A stretch of 64,000 bases of DNA. Source: Gammaproteobacteria bacterium (GTDB lineage: Bacteria; Pseudomonadota; Gammaproteobacteria; Competibacterales; Competibacteraceae). The stretch covers positions 62,001-126,000 of the forward strand of contig JADLEK010000076.1 in NCBI GenBank assembly GCA_020846135.1. The letters are read 5' to 3'. This document shows positions 17,028 through 24,964 of the stretch, one piece after another (position 1 is the stretch's first letter; each line of letters starts with the position of its first letter). The notes under the pieces are model-generated. The model had not been told where the DNA came from. It made no database searches and was given only the letters and a program-made list of their open reading frames with translations. The position numbers and the translations under genes were made by a program.

Positions 17028-17543
17028 ATGCGTAGCAAGCTGTTATTGCAAAATCTGTTACGGTTTCCACTGACCGTTCCAGCTCCCGCTCCGTCTGAAG
17101 CAGCGCTGGCTGAATTAGCCGCCAAGGTTAATGACAACGCCCAGCGGCGATTGGGTCGCAGCCTGTCCATTCGTGAGGTGGACGCCGGTTCCTGTAATGG
17201 CTGTGAACTGGAAATTCATGCGCTGAATAACGCTTTTTATGATCTGGAACGGTTCGGCTTTCATTTTGTCGCCTCGCCGCGCCATGCTGATGTGCTGTTG
17301 GTAACAGGGCCGGTGACCGCCAATATGAAACAGGCGCTGGAACGCACTCATGCTGCCACACCCGATCCGAAATGGGTGGTGGCGGTCGGCGATTGCGGAC
17401 GGGATGGCGGAGTTTTCGCCGGGAGTTATGCCTGCATCGGCGGCATTTCCGCAGTGATTCCGGTGGATTTGCATATCCCCGGTTGTCCCCCTACGCCGAT
17501 GCAATTGCTACAAGGGTTACTGGCGCTATTGGAAGCGCAGTAA
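17028..17543 (+). CDS. hyfI: Hydrogenase-4 small-subunit-like iron-sulfur protein (NuoB-type)
   Basis: The 171-residue protein is a NuoB/HycG homologue. It keeps four cysteines for one 4Fe-4S cluster: C56 and C59 in 'DAGSCNGCELE', C123 in 'VGDCGRDGG' and C153 in 'IPGCPPTP'. That is the cluster closest to the active site in complex I and group 4 hydrogenases, so electron transfer to this site should be possible although HyfG lacks NiFe ligands. It starts 11 bases after hyfG and ends the run. No ferredoxin subunit (HyfA/HyfH), formate dehydrogenase or hyp maturation gene is next to it. Confidence 0.9.
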   Translation: MRSKLLLQNLLRFPLTVPAPAPSEAALAELAAKVNDNAQRRLGRSLSIREVDAGSCNGCELEIHALNNAFYDLERFGFHFVASPRHADVLLVTGPVTANMKQALERTHAATPDPKWVVAVGDCGRDGGVFAGSYACIGGISAVIPVDLHIPGCPPTPMQLLQGLLALLEAQ

Positions 17544-17557
17544 ACACGACCATCATT

Positions 17558-17580
17558 AAAAAAGGCGCGGGAAGCGCCTT
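17558..17580 (-). terminator. Intrinsic terminator between hyfI and the protease gene
   Basis: Inverted repeat aaggcgc (17562-17568) / gcgcctt (17574-17580) with a 5-base loop. The A-run at 17558-17563 becomes a U-tract when read on the minus strand. It therefore terminates the protease gene and may also help stop hyf transcription. Confidence 0.7.
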
Positions 17581-17608
17581 CGATCCAAACCAAGGGTTAG
17601 CCGTTGGG

Positions 17609-18760
17609 TTACTGGGCGACCGCCGAGTCTTTCATGGCTTTCACCGAATCATCAAAGTAGGGTGAAAACATGACATCCAGGCCGTCATACCCATAAGAAT
17701 TGACGCCATTGGCAAAATTGGAAACCACAAGTCCCGGCGAAAAGTCAGTGATCCAAGGCCCGCCACTGCTTCCCCCCGTTTGGATACTGCCGGCTCCCGT
17801 GCTGGGAGGACTGCCAGAATCATCGATAGCAGCAGTCGGGGCCATTGTTTCGATCATTTCGTACCCAATATAAGGAGCGCCGGCTGGATAACCGAACATC
17901 GCCCACAGTCTTTCCCTGGGAAAGTTATAAGCAAACCCGAGTGCGCCTACCTTCCCTGACAGCGTGGAGCCTTGCTGATCGGCTACAATCGAGAAGGCGA
18001 CATCCCTGCCCAGATTTTCCTGTTCCTTCCAAGACTGAAAATAGAACAAAGACGTCTGTGTCCATCTACCATAAGGCGCCTCGCCATTGTAATAGACGGG
18101 TACAAAAACCCAGTTGACATGAGGTTTCCCTTTTTCCATCACGCAGTGGCCCGCCGTTAATACTGCCCTGCCGCCAATCGATGAGCCAGAACAGACATAA
18201 TCTTTGCCGTCTGCCTGACTGGTAAAAAACACTCTTCCAATGGCCATGTAAGGATAAAGCGGAGTCGGTGGCGCGTAGAGAATCCGCGGCACTGAAAATG
18301 TCGAGTGCATGGGGATGCCCACTTGCTGGATCGTCATTTGAATTGCCGCCATTTTCTGGGTTAAACCCGTCGAGAGGCTGGAACTGGAATCCACCGACGG
18401 TTTGGTGACATCGCCGCTATCGGGCTGTGGCGTTGCATTCTCAGTGGGCAAACTGCCAGGGTCATATCCAGGAGAGCTGCTGGGCGTATCCAAATCGGAC
18501 GGGGCACGAAGTGAGCCAGATTTACCGGGCGTGAGCACAGGATAGGGCTTGGCGTTTTTCATCCGTTCGGGCGTCCAGTAGTCTTCTTCTCCATTCCCCA
18601 TCATTCGGGTAGCCGGCGGAGTGCATTTAAGAATCGTTTCACCCCCGGCGTAGCCGTACTCAACGCACTCAGTCGTCGAACTTTCGCCCGCAACTGACGA
18701 TGCCGACCATAGCATGGCCGGGATAATCGCTAACCCAATACATGATTTTTTCAATGCCAT
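17609..18760 (-). CDS. Exported trypsin-like serine protease (V8/chymotrypsin fold)
   Basis: From the ATG at 18760 the 383-residue protein begins with a Sec signal peptide (MALKKSCIGLAIIPAMLWSA, cleavage near residue 24). A low-complexity stretch (about 80-135, Pro/Ser/Asp-rich) leads to a protease domain with a complete triad: H205 in LTAGHC, D253 in 'GRDVAF' and S332 in 'GGSSGGPW'. C190 and C206 probably form the usual disulfide. It would act in the periplasm or outside the cell. The frame is open back to 18844, but only the downstream start gives a signal peptide; GAGGAGA abuts it. Substrate unknown. It splits the hyf cluster from argH and looks like an independent unit. Confidence 0.85.
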   Translation of the reverse strand: MALKKSCIGLAIIPAMLWSASSVAGESSTTECVEYGYAGGETILKCTPPATRMMGNGEEDYWTPERMKNAKPYPVLTPGKSGSLRAPSDLDTPSSSPGYDPGSLPTENATPQPDSGDVTKPSVDSSSSLSTGLTQKMAAIQMTIQQVGIPMHSTFSVPRILYAPPTPLYPYMAIGRVFFTSQADGKDYVCSGSSIGGRAVLTAGHCVMEKGKPHVNWVFVPVYYNGEAPYGRWTQTSLFYFQSWKEQENLGRDVAFSIVADQQGSTLSGKVGALGFAYNFPRERLWAMFGYPAGAPYIGYEMIETMAPTAAIDDSGSPPSTGAGSIQTGGSSGGPWITDFSPGLVVSNFANGVNSYGYDGLDVMFSPYFDDSVKAMKDSAVAQ

Positions 18761-18880
18761 TCTCCTCAGCTTAAAGCGTGGGTGATCGTAACTCTGCATA
18801 AAGTGTAGGCGACGGCTTAATCTGCGTAAACCACGCCATACCATACATGGAGCGATCTTGGCAAGGTTATGGACAACGCC

Positions 18881-20278
18881 TCAGCCCAAATTCGCCAGCC
18901 AGGTTTGCGCCGAAATCGCCGCTTCCCGCACCCGGTCCGGGGCGGTCCCGCCCAACACGTTACGAGCTGCAACCGAACCTTCCAGCGACAATACCGTAAA
19001 CACGTCGTTCTGAATCAACGGTGAAAATCCCTGCAATTCGGCTAGGGTCATCTCCGCCAAATCCCGCCCGGTTTCAACCCCCAGTCGCACCACCTTACCG
19101 ACGATTTCATGGGCGTCACGGAATGGAATGCTCTTGCGGACCAGATAATCAGCCAGATCAGTCGCCGTCGCAAAGCCGCGCCGGGCCGCCTGCAACAAAT
19201 TATCCCGCCGGGGATAAATCGCCGGAATCAGGTCGCCAAACGCCCGTACACAACCCAGCACCGTATCCACAGCGTCAAACAGCGGTTCCTTGTCTTCCTG
19301 ATTGTCCTTGTTATAGGCCAGCGGCTGGCTCTTCATCAGAGTCAGCAACGCCACCAGATGCCCGTTGACCCGCCCGGTTTTGCCGCGCACCAGTTCCGGC
19401 ACATCGGGATTTTTCTTCTGCGGCATGATCGAGGAGCCGGTGCAGAACCGGTCAGGCAGATCAATGAAAGCGAATTGCGCCGATGACCACAGCACCAGCT
19501 CCTCGGCCATCCGCGAAAAGTGGGTCATCAGGATCGCGGCGGCGGCGGTGAATTCAATAGCGAAATCCCGGTCGCTGACCGCGTCCAGCGAATTGGCCGA
19601 TGGGGCGTCAAATTCCAGCAGTTGCGCGGTGTAATCGCGATCCAGGGGATAACTGGTTCCCGCCAGCGCCGCCGCGCCCAGCGGCATAATGTTGACCCGC
19701 TTGCGGCAATCGACCAGTCGCTCGTAATCGCGCTTGAGCATCTCGAACCAGGCCAGCAGGTGATGGCCGAAGGTGACCGGCTGGGCGACCTGCAAATGGG
19801 TAAAGCCAGGCATGATCGTTCCCGCTTCCTGCATCGCCAACCCGGTCAATCCACCCAGCAAGCGCCGAATCTCGGCCAGGATGGCGTCAATGGCGTCGCG
19901 CAAATACAGCCGGAGATCGGTCGCGACCTGATCGTTGCGGGAGCGTCCGGTGTGCAGGCGCTTGCCAGCAATGCCGATCCGCTCGGTCAGCCGCGCTTCA
20001 ATGTTCATGTGAACATCTTCCAGCTCCACCGACCAGACGAACTCGCCGCGCTCAATCTCGCTACGAATCGCTTCCAGACCCTGGATAATGGCCGCGCAGT
20101 CGCTCTCGGACAATACGCCGACCCGCGCCAGCATCCGGGCGTGAGCGATCGATCCGGCAATGTCCTGCCGGTACATCCGCCGGTCGAATTCCACCGAAGC
20201 GGTGAAGGCGGCGACAAAAGCGTCGGTGGTTTCGGTAAATCGTCCACCCCAGGTCTTATTGGTTTGCGTGTCGCTCAT
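18881..20278 (-). CDS. argH: Argininosuccinate lyase
   Basis: ArgH cleaves argininosuccinate to arginine and fumarate, the last step of arginine synthesis. The 465-residue protein has '[15 protein letters not shown]' and the superfamily signature '[15 protein letters not shown]' with its catalytic serine loop. Length and N-terminus (TWGGRFTE) are those of the family. It is divergent from hemC with only 43 bases between the starts, a gene pair common in gammaproteobacteria, so the two promoters must overlap. Confidence 0.97.
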   Translation of the reverse strand: MSDTQTNKTWGGRFTETTDAFVAAFTASVEFDRRMYRQDIAGSIAHARMLARVGVLSESDCAAIIQGLEAIRSEIERGEFVWSVELEDVHMNIEARLTERIGIAGKRLHTGRSRNDQVATDLRLYLRDAIDAILAEIRRLLGGLTGLAMQEAGTIMPGFTHLQVAQPVTFGHHLLAWFEMLKRDYERLVDCRKRVNIMPLGAAALAGTSYPLDRDYTAQLLEFDAPSANSLDAVSDRDFAIEFTAAAAILMTHFSRMAEELVLWSSAQFAFIDLPDRFCTGSSIMPQKKNPDVPELVRGKTGRVNGHLVALLTLMKSQPLAYNKDNQEDKEPLFDAVDTVLGCVRAFGDLIPAIYPRRDNLLQAARRGFATATDLADYLVRKSIPFRDAHEIVGKVVRLGVETGRDLAEMTLAELQGFSPLIQNDVFTVLSLEGSVAARNVLGGTAPDRVREAAISAQTWLANLG

Positions 20279-20321
20279 CGGATATTCTTAAAAGGTTAAA
20301 AGGACGCCATAGCTTATCAAA

Positions 20322-21272
20322 ATGCTCACCGAAACTACGCTCTCCGAACCGCTGCGCATCGCTACCCGTAATAGCCCGCTGGCCCGCTGGCAAGCTGAAC
20401 ATGTCGCCTACCGCTTACAGCAAGCTCAACCTGACCTGCGGGTGGAACTGGTCGGGATGCTCACCCAAGGCGATAAAATTCTCGACAGTCCGCTGGCTAA
20501 AGTCGGCGGGAAAGGCTTGTTTGTCAAGGAACTGGAGTTGGGTCTGCTGGAGGGCCGCGCCGATCTCGCTGTCCATTCCATGAAAGATGTGCCGGTGGAA
20601 TTTCCCACCGGGCTGGGACTGGCGGCGATCCTGGCCCGTGACGATCCCCGCGATGCCTTCGTGTCCCGCCATTTTTCCCATCCCGATGCCTTACCTGAGC
20701 AAGCCAGGGTTGGCACGTCCAGTCTGCGCCGGCAATGCCAGTTGGCTGCCCGCTATCCGCAGTGGCAGATTCTCAGCCTGCGCGGCAACGTCAATCGCCG
20801 CTTGGCTAAACTGGATTCCGGCGAGTTCGACGCCATTATCCTGGCCGCTGCCGGGCTGAACCGGCTGGGTCTACAAGAACGAATCACGCTGGCGCTGGAG
20901 CCGGGGTGCAGCCTGCCGGCCATTGGTCAGGGCGCGATTGGGGTCGAATGCCGGCTGGATGATGCCCGGACCCGGGAATTGCTTGCTGCGCTGAATGATC
21001 CCACGACCCAGACCTGCGTGATGGCGGAACGGGCCTTTAACGCCCGCTTACAGGGTGGTTGCCAGGCCCCGATTGCTGCTCATGCGCTGCTGGAAGCGCC
21101 GGATCAGCTCTGGTTGCGCGGACTGGTTGGCGAACCGGACGGCAGCGTGATCATTGCTGGTGATCTGCGGGGTTCGGCAATGGCGGCGGAAAGCCTTGGC
21201 GCAACCCTGGCCGGGCAGTTGCTGGAACGCGGGGCTGATCCGATTTTGCGCCGGCTGCTGGCGGGGGGTTGA
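20322..21272 (+). CDS. hemC: Hydroxymethylbilane synthase (porphobilinogen deaminase)
   Basis: HemC joins four porphobilinogen molecules into hydroxymethylbilane in heme and siroheme synthesis. The 316-residue protein has '[15 protein letters not shown]' at the N-terminus, '[10 protein letters not shown]' (substrate-binding), '[10 protein letters not shown]' and '[15 protein letters not shown]', in which C247 carries the dipyrromethane cofactor. It leads the hemC-hemD-hemX-hemY run; hemD starts two bases after its stop. Confidence 0.97.
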   Translation: MLTETTLSEPLRIATRNSPLARWQAEHVAYRLQQAQPDLRVELVGMLTQGDKILDSPLAKVGGKGLFVKELELGLLEGRADLAVHSMKDVPVEFPTGLGLAAILARDDPRDAFVSRHFSHPDALPEQARVGTSSLRRQCQLAARYPQWQILSLRGNVNRRLAKLDSGEFDAIILAAAGLNRLGLQERITLALEPGCSLPAIGQGAIGVECRLDDARTRELLAALNDPTTQTCVMAERAFNARLQGGCQAPIAAHALLEAPDQLWLRGLVGEPDGSVIIAGDLRGSAMAAESLGATLAGQLLERGADPILRRLLAGG

Positions 21273-21273
21273 A

Positions 21274-22092
21274 ATGCAACGCCCACTGCTCCCTCCCTCA
21301 GGTGATTTGCACAGTCTGGGTGTCCTAGTGACTCGTCCGGCGCATCAGGCGGATTCGCTATGCCGACTCATTGAACGCTATGGCGGGGTGGCGATTCGCT
21401 GTCCGGCATTGCTCATCAGCGAACCGCAGGACTGGACGCCGGCGCTGGCGATTTTTGACCGGCTGGCCGAGGTCGATTTGGCGGTTTTCACCAGCGCCAA
21501 TGCGGTTGACCGCGCGTTGTTGCCGATTCGGGAACGCGGCGGTTTGCCGCCCCGGTTGGAGATTGCCGCCATCGGCAAAGCCACCGCTCAGGCTCTCGCC
21601 CGCTACGGCGTCGCCCATTGCCTGCAACCGGAAGCCGGCTTTAACAGTGAGGCCTTGCTGGCCTTGCCCCTCTTGCAAAAGGTCGGCGGCCAGACTGTAG
21701 TTATCGTGCGTGGCGAAGGTGGACGAGAACTGCTGGCGGAAACTCTGACCGCTCGCGGCGCAACTGTTATTTATGCCGAGGTTTACCGCCGGGAACGACC
21801 CACGATGGACCTGGACGCGCTGCTGAAGCGCTGGCAACGCGGCGAAATTGGCGCCGTGGTGATCGCCAGCAGTGAAACCCTGTTGAATCTGTTTGATATG
21901 CTAGGCATTGCCGGGCAAGATGACCTGCGTAAAACCCCGATCATCACGGTCAGCACCCGCACCCGGCAGCTCGCCGCGACGCTCGGTTGTCATTCCCTCC
22001 GGCTCGCCCAGGCAGCGAGTGACGACGCCATTGCCGCCGCCCTGCTGGAACTGGCGGCGAACCCTTCACCCTTGGCTGGTAACGCTCCATGA
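21274..22092 (+). CDS. hemD: Uroporphyrinogen-III synthase
   Basis: HemD closes hydroxymethylbilane with inversion of ring D to give uroporphyrinogen III. The 272-residue protein shows the poorly conserved but recognisable two-domain pattern: 'LGVLVTRPAHQADSL' at the start, 'VFTSANAVDRALL' in the middle and 'VVIASSETLLNLFDMLG' later. The ATG at 21274 follows the hemC stop directly; a longer frame from 21154 overlaps hemC and is rejected. It ends in an ATGA overlap with hemX. Confidence 0.92.
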   Translation: MQRPLLPPSGDLHSLGVLVTRPAHQADSLCRLIERYGGVAIRCPALLISEPQDWTPALAIFDRLAEVDLAVFTSANAVDRALLPIRERGGLPPRLEIAAIGKATAQALARYGVAHCLQPEAGFNSEALLALPLLQKVGGQTVVIVRGEGGRELLAETLTARGATVIYAEVYRRERPTMDLDALLKRWQRGEIGAVVIASSETLLNLFDMLGIAGQDDLRKTPIITVSTRTRQLAATLGCHSLRLAQAASDDAIAAALLELAANPSPLAGNAP

Positions 22093-23531
22093 CCGATAAA
22101 ACCTCCGATAACAGTAACGCTAAACCCGACGCCAAACCCGCGCCGGCATCGCTCGCTAAACCCGACGCCAAGCCCGCGCCGCCTGTTCCTGTTCCTCCCG
22201 CCGCGCCCAAGAGCGGCCGTGGCGTGGCGTGGCTGGCGCTGCTGGTGGGACTGGGCGCCGGCGGCGGCAGCGGCTATCTCTGGTATCTGTGGCAACAGGA
22301 CAAGGTCGTTCAGGCTGACCAGTTGAAAGCCGCGATCAAGCAGGCTATCGATCAGCGCGATCCCGCTTTCAAAGCGCTGGAGGCCCAAGTTAAAGAGCTA
22401 CAGGCGCTCAAGGCCGGCATTGATCAGGTCCGCACCGAGAATCAGAATCTCAAGAGTCAAATCATCGGCCTGACCGGCGATCTGCAACCTCTCAAGAATG
22501 CGATGGAACTGCAAAAGGGTGAAAGCAACGTCATCAAGAGCGAAATCAAGCTGGTGCGGGAGGCCCAGACCGCTCATCAGACCACGCTTGAACAACACAA
22601 AACCGGAATCCAGACCCAATGGCAGGAGCAGCAGACCCGGCTGGCCGCGCTGGATACCCAGATCAAAAACCTGAAGCTCAGCCACAGTGGAATCGCAGAC
22701 AATCTGGAGACGGTCAAAACCGTCGCGGCGCAGGGCGGCGATCTCAATGCCTTCCCGCTGGCTGAAGTGGACTATCTGCTACGGCTGGCCGACGCCAAGT
22801 TGAAGCTGGAGCGCAATGTTCCCACCGCCCGCCTGGCGCTGGATGTCGCCCAGCAACGGCTAAAAGCGGTCAACGAGCGGAGTCTGGACTCGGTGCAAAC
22901 CATGCTGGCCGAATCTATCGCCAGCCTGCGCGGGGTGCAGTTGCCGGACATTGTCGGCCTGGCCCACAAGCTGGCGGATATGGAAACAGAGGTCAGCGGT
23001 TTGCCGGTGAAGATCGATTCCGGAACGCCGGATGTCAAAAACCGGTTCAAACCCGCCGCAACTGTGGCAGTCAGCACCGATGCCCAGCGTTCCTGGTGGG
23101 ATCGCAGCACTGAAGCGGTGTGGAACCAGTTCAAGGACATCGTGGTGATCCGCAGGGTGCGCAGCGAAGCGCCGCCGCTGATTGCGATGGAAGAGGAGTT
23201 TTTCCTGCGCCAGAACCTGCGCCTCGAACTGGAAAGCATGCGGATGGCGCTGTTGCGCGGCGATGCCCAGTCCTATCAGGATTCATACAGCCTGGTTCGC
23301 CAGTGGACTGAAACCTATTTTGATGTCCAGGACGCCCGCGTTACGGCCTTCCTCAGCCAGTTGCAAGCCTTGCAAACCGTGCAATTCAATCCCTACATCC
23401 CGGATCTGGCTGGACTGAACAAAGCCTTCAACGATGCGCTGACCCGTCGTCAACCCATTCGCGCCGTGCTGAAAACCCCAGCGGTTGCGGCAGATCCGCA
23501 GCCGGCTGTCACTGAAGGAGCGCAACCATGA
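22089..23531 (+). CDS. hemX: HemX-like membrane protein
   Basis: HemX is often annotated uroporphyrinogen-III C-methyltransferase but lacks the methyltransferase fold. This 480-residue protein has a Pro/Ala/Lys-rich cytoplasmic tail with a repeated 'KPDAKPAP' motif (about 9-37), one membrane helix (about 41-65), then a long coiled-coil region (75-220) and a helical C-terminal domain. Its exact role in heme metabolism is unsettled. It is coupled to hemD and hemY by 4-base overlaps. Confidence 0.9.
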   Translation: MTDKTSDNSNAKPDAKPAPASLAKPDAKPAPPVPVPPAAPKSGRGVAWLALLVGLGAGGGSGYLWYLWQQDKVVQADQLKAAIKQAIDQRDPAFKALEAQVKELQALKAGIDQVRTENQNLKSQIIGLTGDLQPLKNAMELQKGESNVIKSEIKLVREAQTAHQTTLEQHKTGIQTQWQEQQTRLAALDTQIKNLKLSHSGIADNLETVKTVAAQGGDLNAFPLAEVDYLLRLADAKLKLERNVPTARLALDVAQQRLKAVNERSLDSVQTMLAESIASLRGVQLPDIVGLAHKLADMETEVSGLPVKIDSGTPDVKNRFKPAATVAVSTDAQRSWWDRSTEAVWNQFKDIVVIRRVRSEAPPLIAMEEEFFLRQNLRLELESMRMALLRGDAQSYQDSYSLVRQWTETYFDVQDARVTAFLSQLQALQTVQFNPYIPDLAGLNKAFNDALTRRQPIRAVLKTPAVAADPQPAVTEGAQP

Positions 23532-24787
23532 GGCTGCTCATCGGGATCATCATTACGCTGTTTGTTGCGGTCTGGATGGCGCTGACGCTGCGCCAGGACC
23601 CCGGCTACGCGATGGTCAGCATCGGCGAGTGGACGATTGAAACCAGCCTGGCGTTCTTCGTCATCGTTCTGGGAGTGGCCTTCTGCGGGTTTTATGCCTT
23701 GGTGCGACTGGCGATCCGGCTGTGGAAGACTCCGGGCCAGACCTTGCACGCCAATCAGCGGCGGTTGCAGAAAAAAGCCCAGCGCCTGTTCAATCTGGGC
23801 GGGCGGCAACTGGCGGCTGGGCAATGGGCGGCGGCGGAAAAAACTTTTCTCAAGAGTGCGGAATACAGTGAGAACCCGGCCTTGCACTATCTGAACGCGG
23901 CGCGGGCGACTCACCATCTCAGCGACCTGAAATGGCGGCGCGATCTGAATCTGCGCAAAGCCGAGGACTCCCCGGATGCCGATCCAATGACCGTGCAATT
24001 GACACGGGTGGAGTTCCTGCTGGACGACCGGCAGGCCGCACTGGCCCGGCCCCTTCTGGAGTCGCTGCACACTCTGCATCCACGCCATCCCGGAGTATTG
24101 CTCTACCTAGCGAGGACTTATCAGCAATTGCAGGCCTGGGATCCGTTGCAGAAGCTGTTGCCGGAAGTTCAGAAGCAGAAGGCCCTCGGTCCGGAGCCGC
24201 TGGCGGAATTGCAGCAACAAACCTACCGGGCGCTGCTGGAAATCGTCGCCGCCAGTGGGTCGCTGGATAAGCTGCGGGCCTTGTGGAAGCAAGCGCCCAC
24301 AGTCATGCGTGAGGAGGATGAGGCGTTTGTGATTGCTTACGCGACGGCGCTATGTGATCTCAACGCCTTTGACGATGCCGAAACGTTGCTGCGGGAAGCG
24401 ATCAACCGGCGCTGGAGTCCGAAGCTGGCGGTGGGCTACGGGATGCTGGAGCGGGGCAATGCCGCCGCGCAACTGGCAACTGCCGAAGGCTGGCTGACCC
24501 AGCATGGCGATGATCCTTACCTGCTGTTGACCCTGGGCCGGCTGGCCAAGCGTTGCCAGCAACCCGCCAAAGCCCGCAATTATCTGGAGCGCAGCATTCA
24601 GCTCATGCCCAGCCCGGACGCCTACCAGGAACTGGGCGAACTACTGGAATCGGTCCATGAACTGACCCATGCCGGCCAGTGTTTTCACGCCGGGTTGCGG
24701 TTGCTGGTCGGCAAACCGCAGGAACAACAAGGCACGATGCTGCCCGGCGCTGAAGCGGGACAACAACTGCAGGCGACTGCGACCTGA
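23528..24787 (+). CDS. hemY: HemY-like TPR membrane protein
   Basis: The 419-residue protein has two N-terminal membrane helices (about 2-20 and 41-64) followed by tetratricopeptide-type helical repeats, the HemY_N plus TPR architecture. Motifs include 'LFNLGGRQLAAGQWAAAEKT' and 'HYLNAARATHHLSDLKWRR'. It is not the unrelated protoporphyrinogen oxidase also called HemY. Its role in heme synthesis or trafficking is inferred from constant linkage to hemCDX. The start overlaps hemX (ATGA). Confidence 0.92.
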   Translation: MRLLIGIIITLFVAVWMALTLRQDPGYAMVSIGEWTIETSLAFFVIVLGVAFCGFYALVRLAIRLWKTPGQTLHANQRRLQKKAQRLFNLGGRQLAAGQWAAAEKTFLKSAEYSENPALHYLNAARATHHLSDLKWRRDLNLRKAEDSPDADPMTVQLTRVEFLLDDRQAALARPLLESLHTLHPRHPGVLLYLARTYQQLQAWDPLQKLLPEVQKQKALGPEPLAELQQQTYRALLEIVAASGSLDKLRALWKQAPTVMREEDEAFVIAYATALCDLNAFDDAETLLREAINRRWSPKLAVGYGMLERGNAAAQLATAEGWLTQHGDDPYLLLTLGRLAKRCQQPAKARNYLERSIQLMPSPDAYQELGELLESVHELTHAGQCFHAGLRLLVGKPQEQQGTMLPGAEAGQQLQATAT

Positions 24788-24827
24788 TTCTTTTTGTTGC
24801 GGGTTTCCGCCAACCCTCTTGATTTGT

Positions 24828-24849
24828 TATACCCGCGCAAGCGGGTATA
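24828..24849. repeat. Short palindromic repeat after hemY
   Basis: Inverted repeat tatacccgc (24828-24836) / gcgggtata (24841-24849) with a 4-base loop. It is the same family as the palindromes at 24941-24960 and 30989-31014. It may serve as a transcription stop or as a REP-type target; no gene is seen in the 24788-24964 gap. Confidence 0.7.
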
Positions 24850-24940
24850 GCCATTCGGCTGGAGTGGCGGAATTTTCCGGGAATGGTTTTTTTGTGAAGT
24901 CATACCCATTCTCGGCCGGTTTTCGTATTTGATGGTCATC

Positions 24941-24960
24941 ATTCCCGCGAATGCGGGAAT
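24941..24960. repeat. Short palindromic repeat at the 3' edge of the c-di-GMP gene
   Basis: Inverted repeat attcccgc (24941-24948) / gcgggaat (24953-24960), loop gaat. The stretch before it (from about 24901, 'catacccattc') resembles 30966 onward, which precedes the palindrome at 30989-31014. The pair thus brackets the three-gene signalling locus. Confidence 0.7.
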
Positions 24961-24964
24961 CCAG

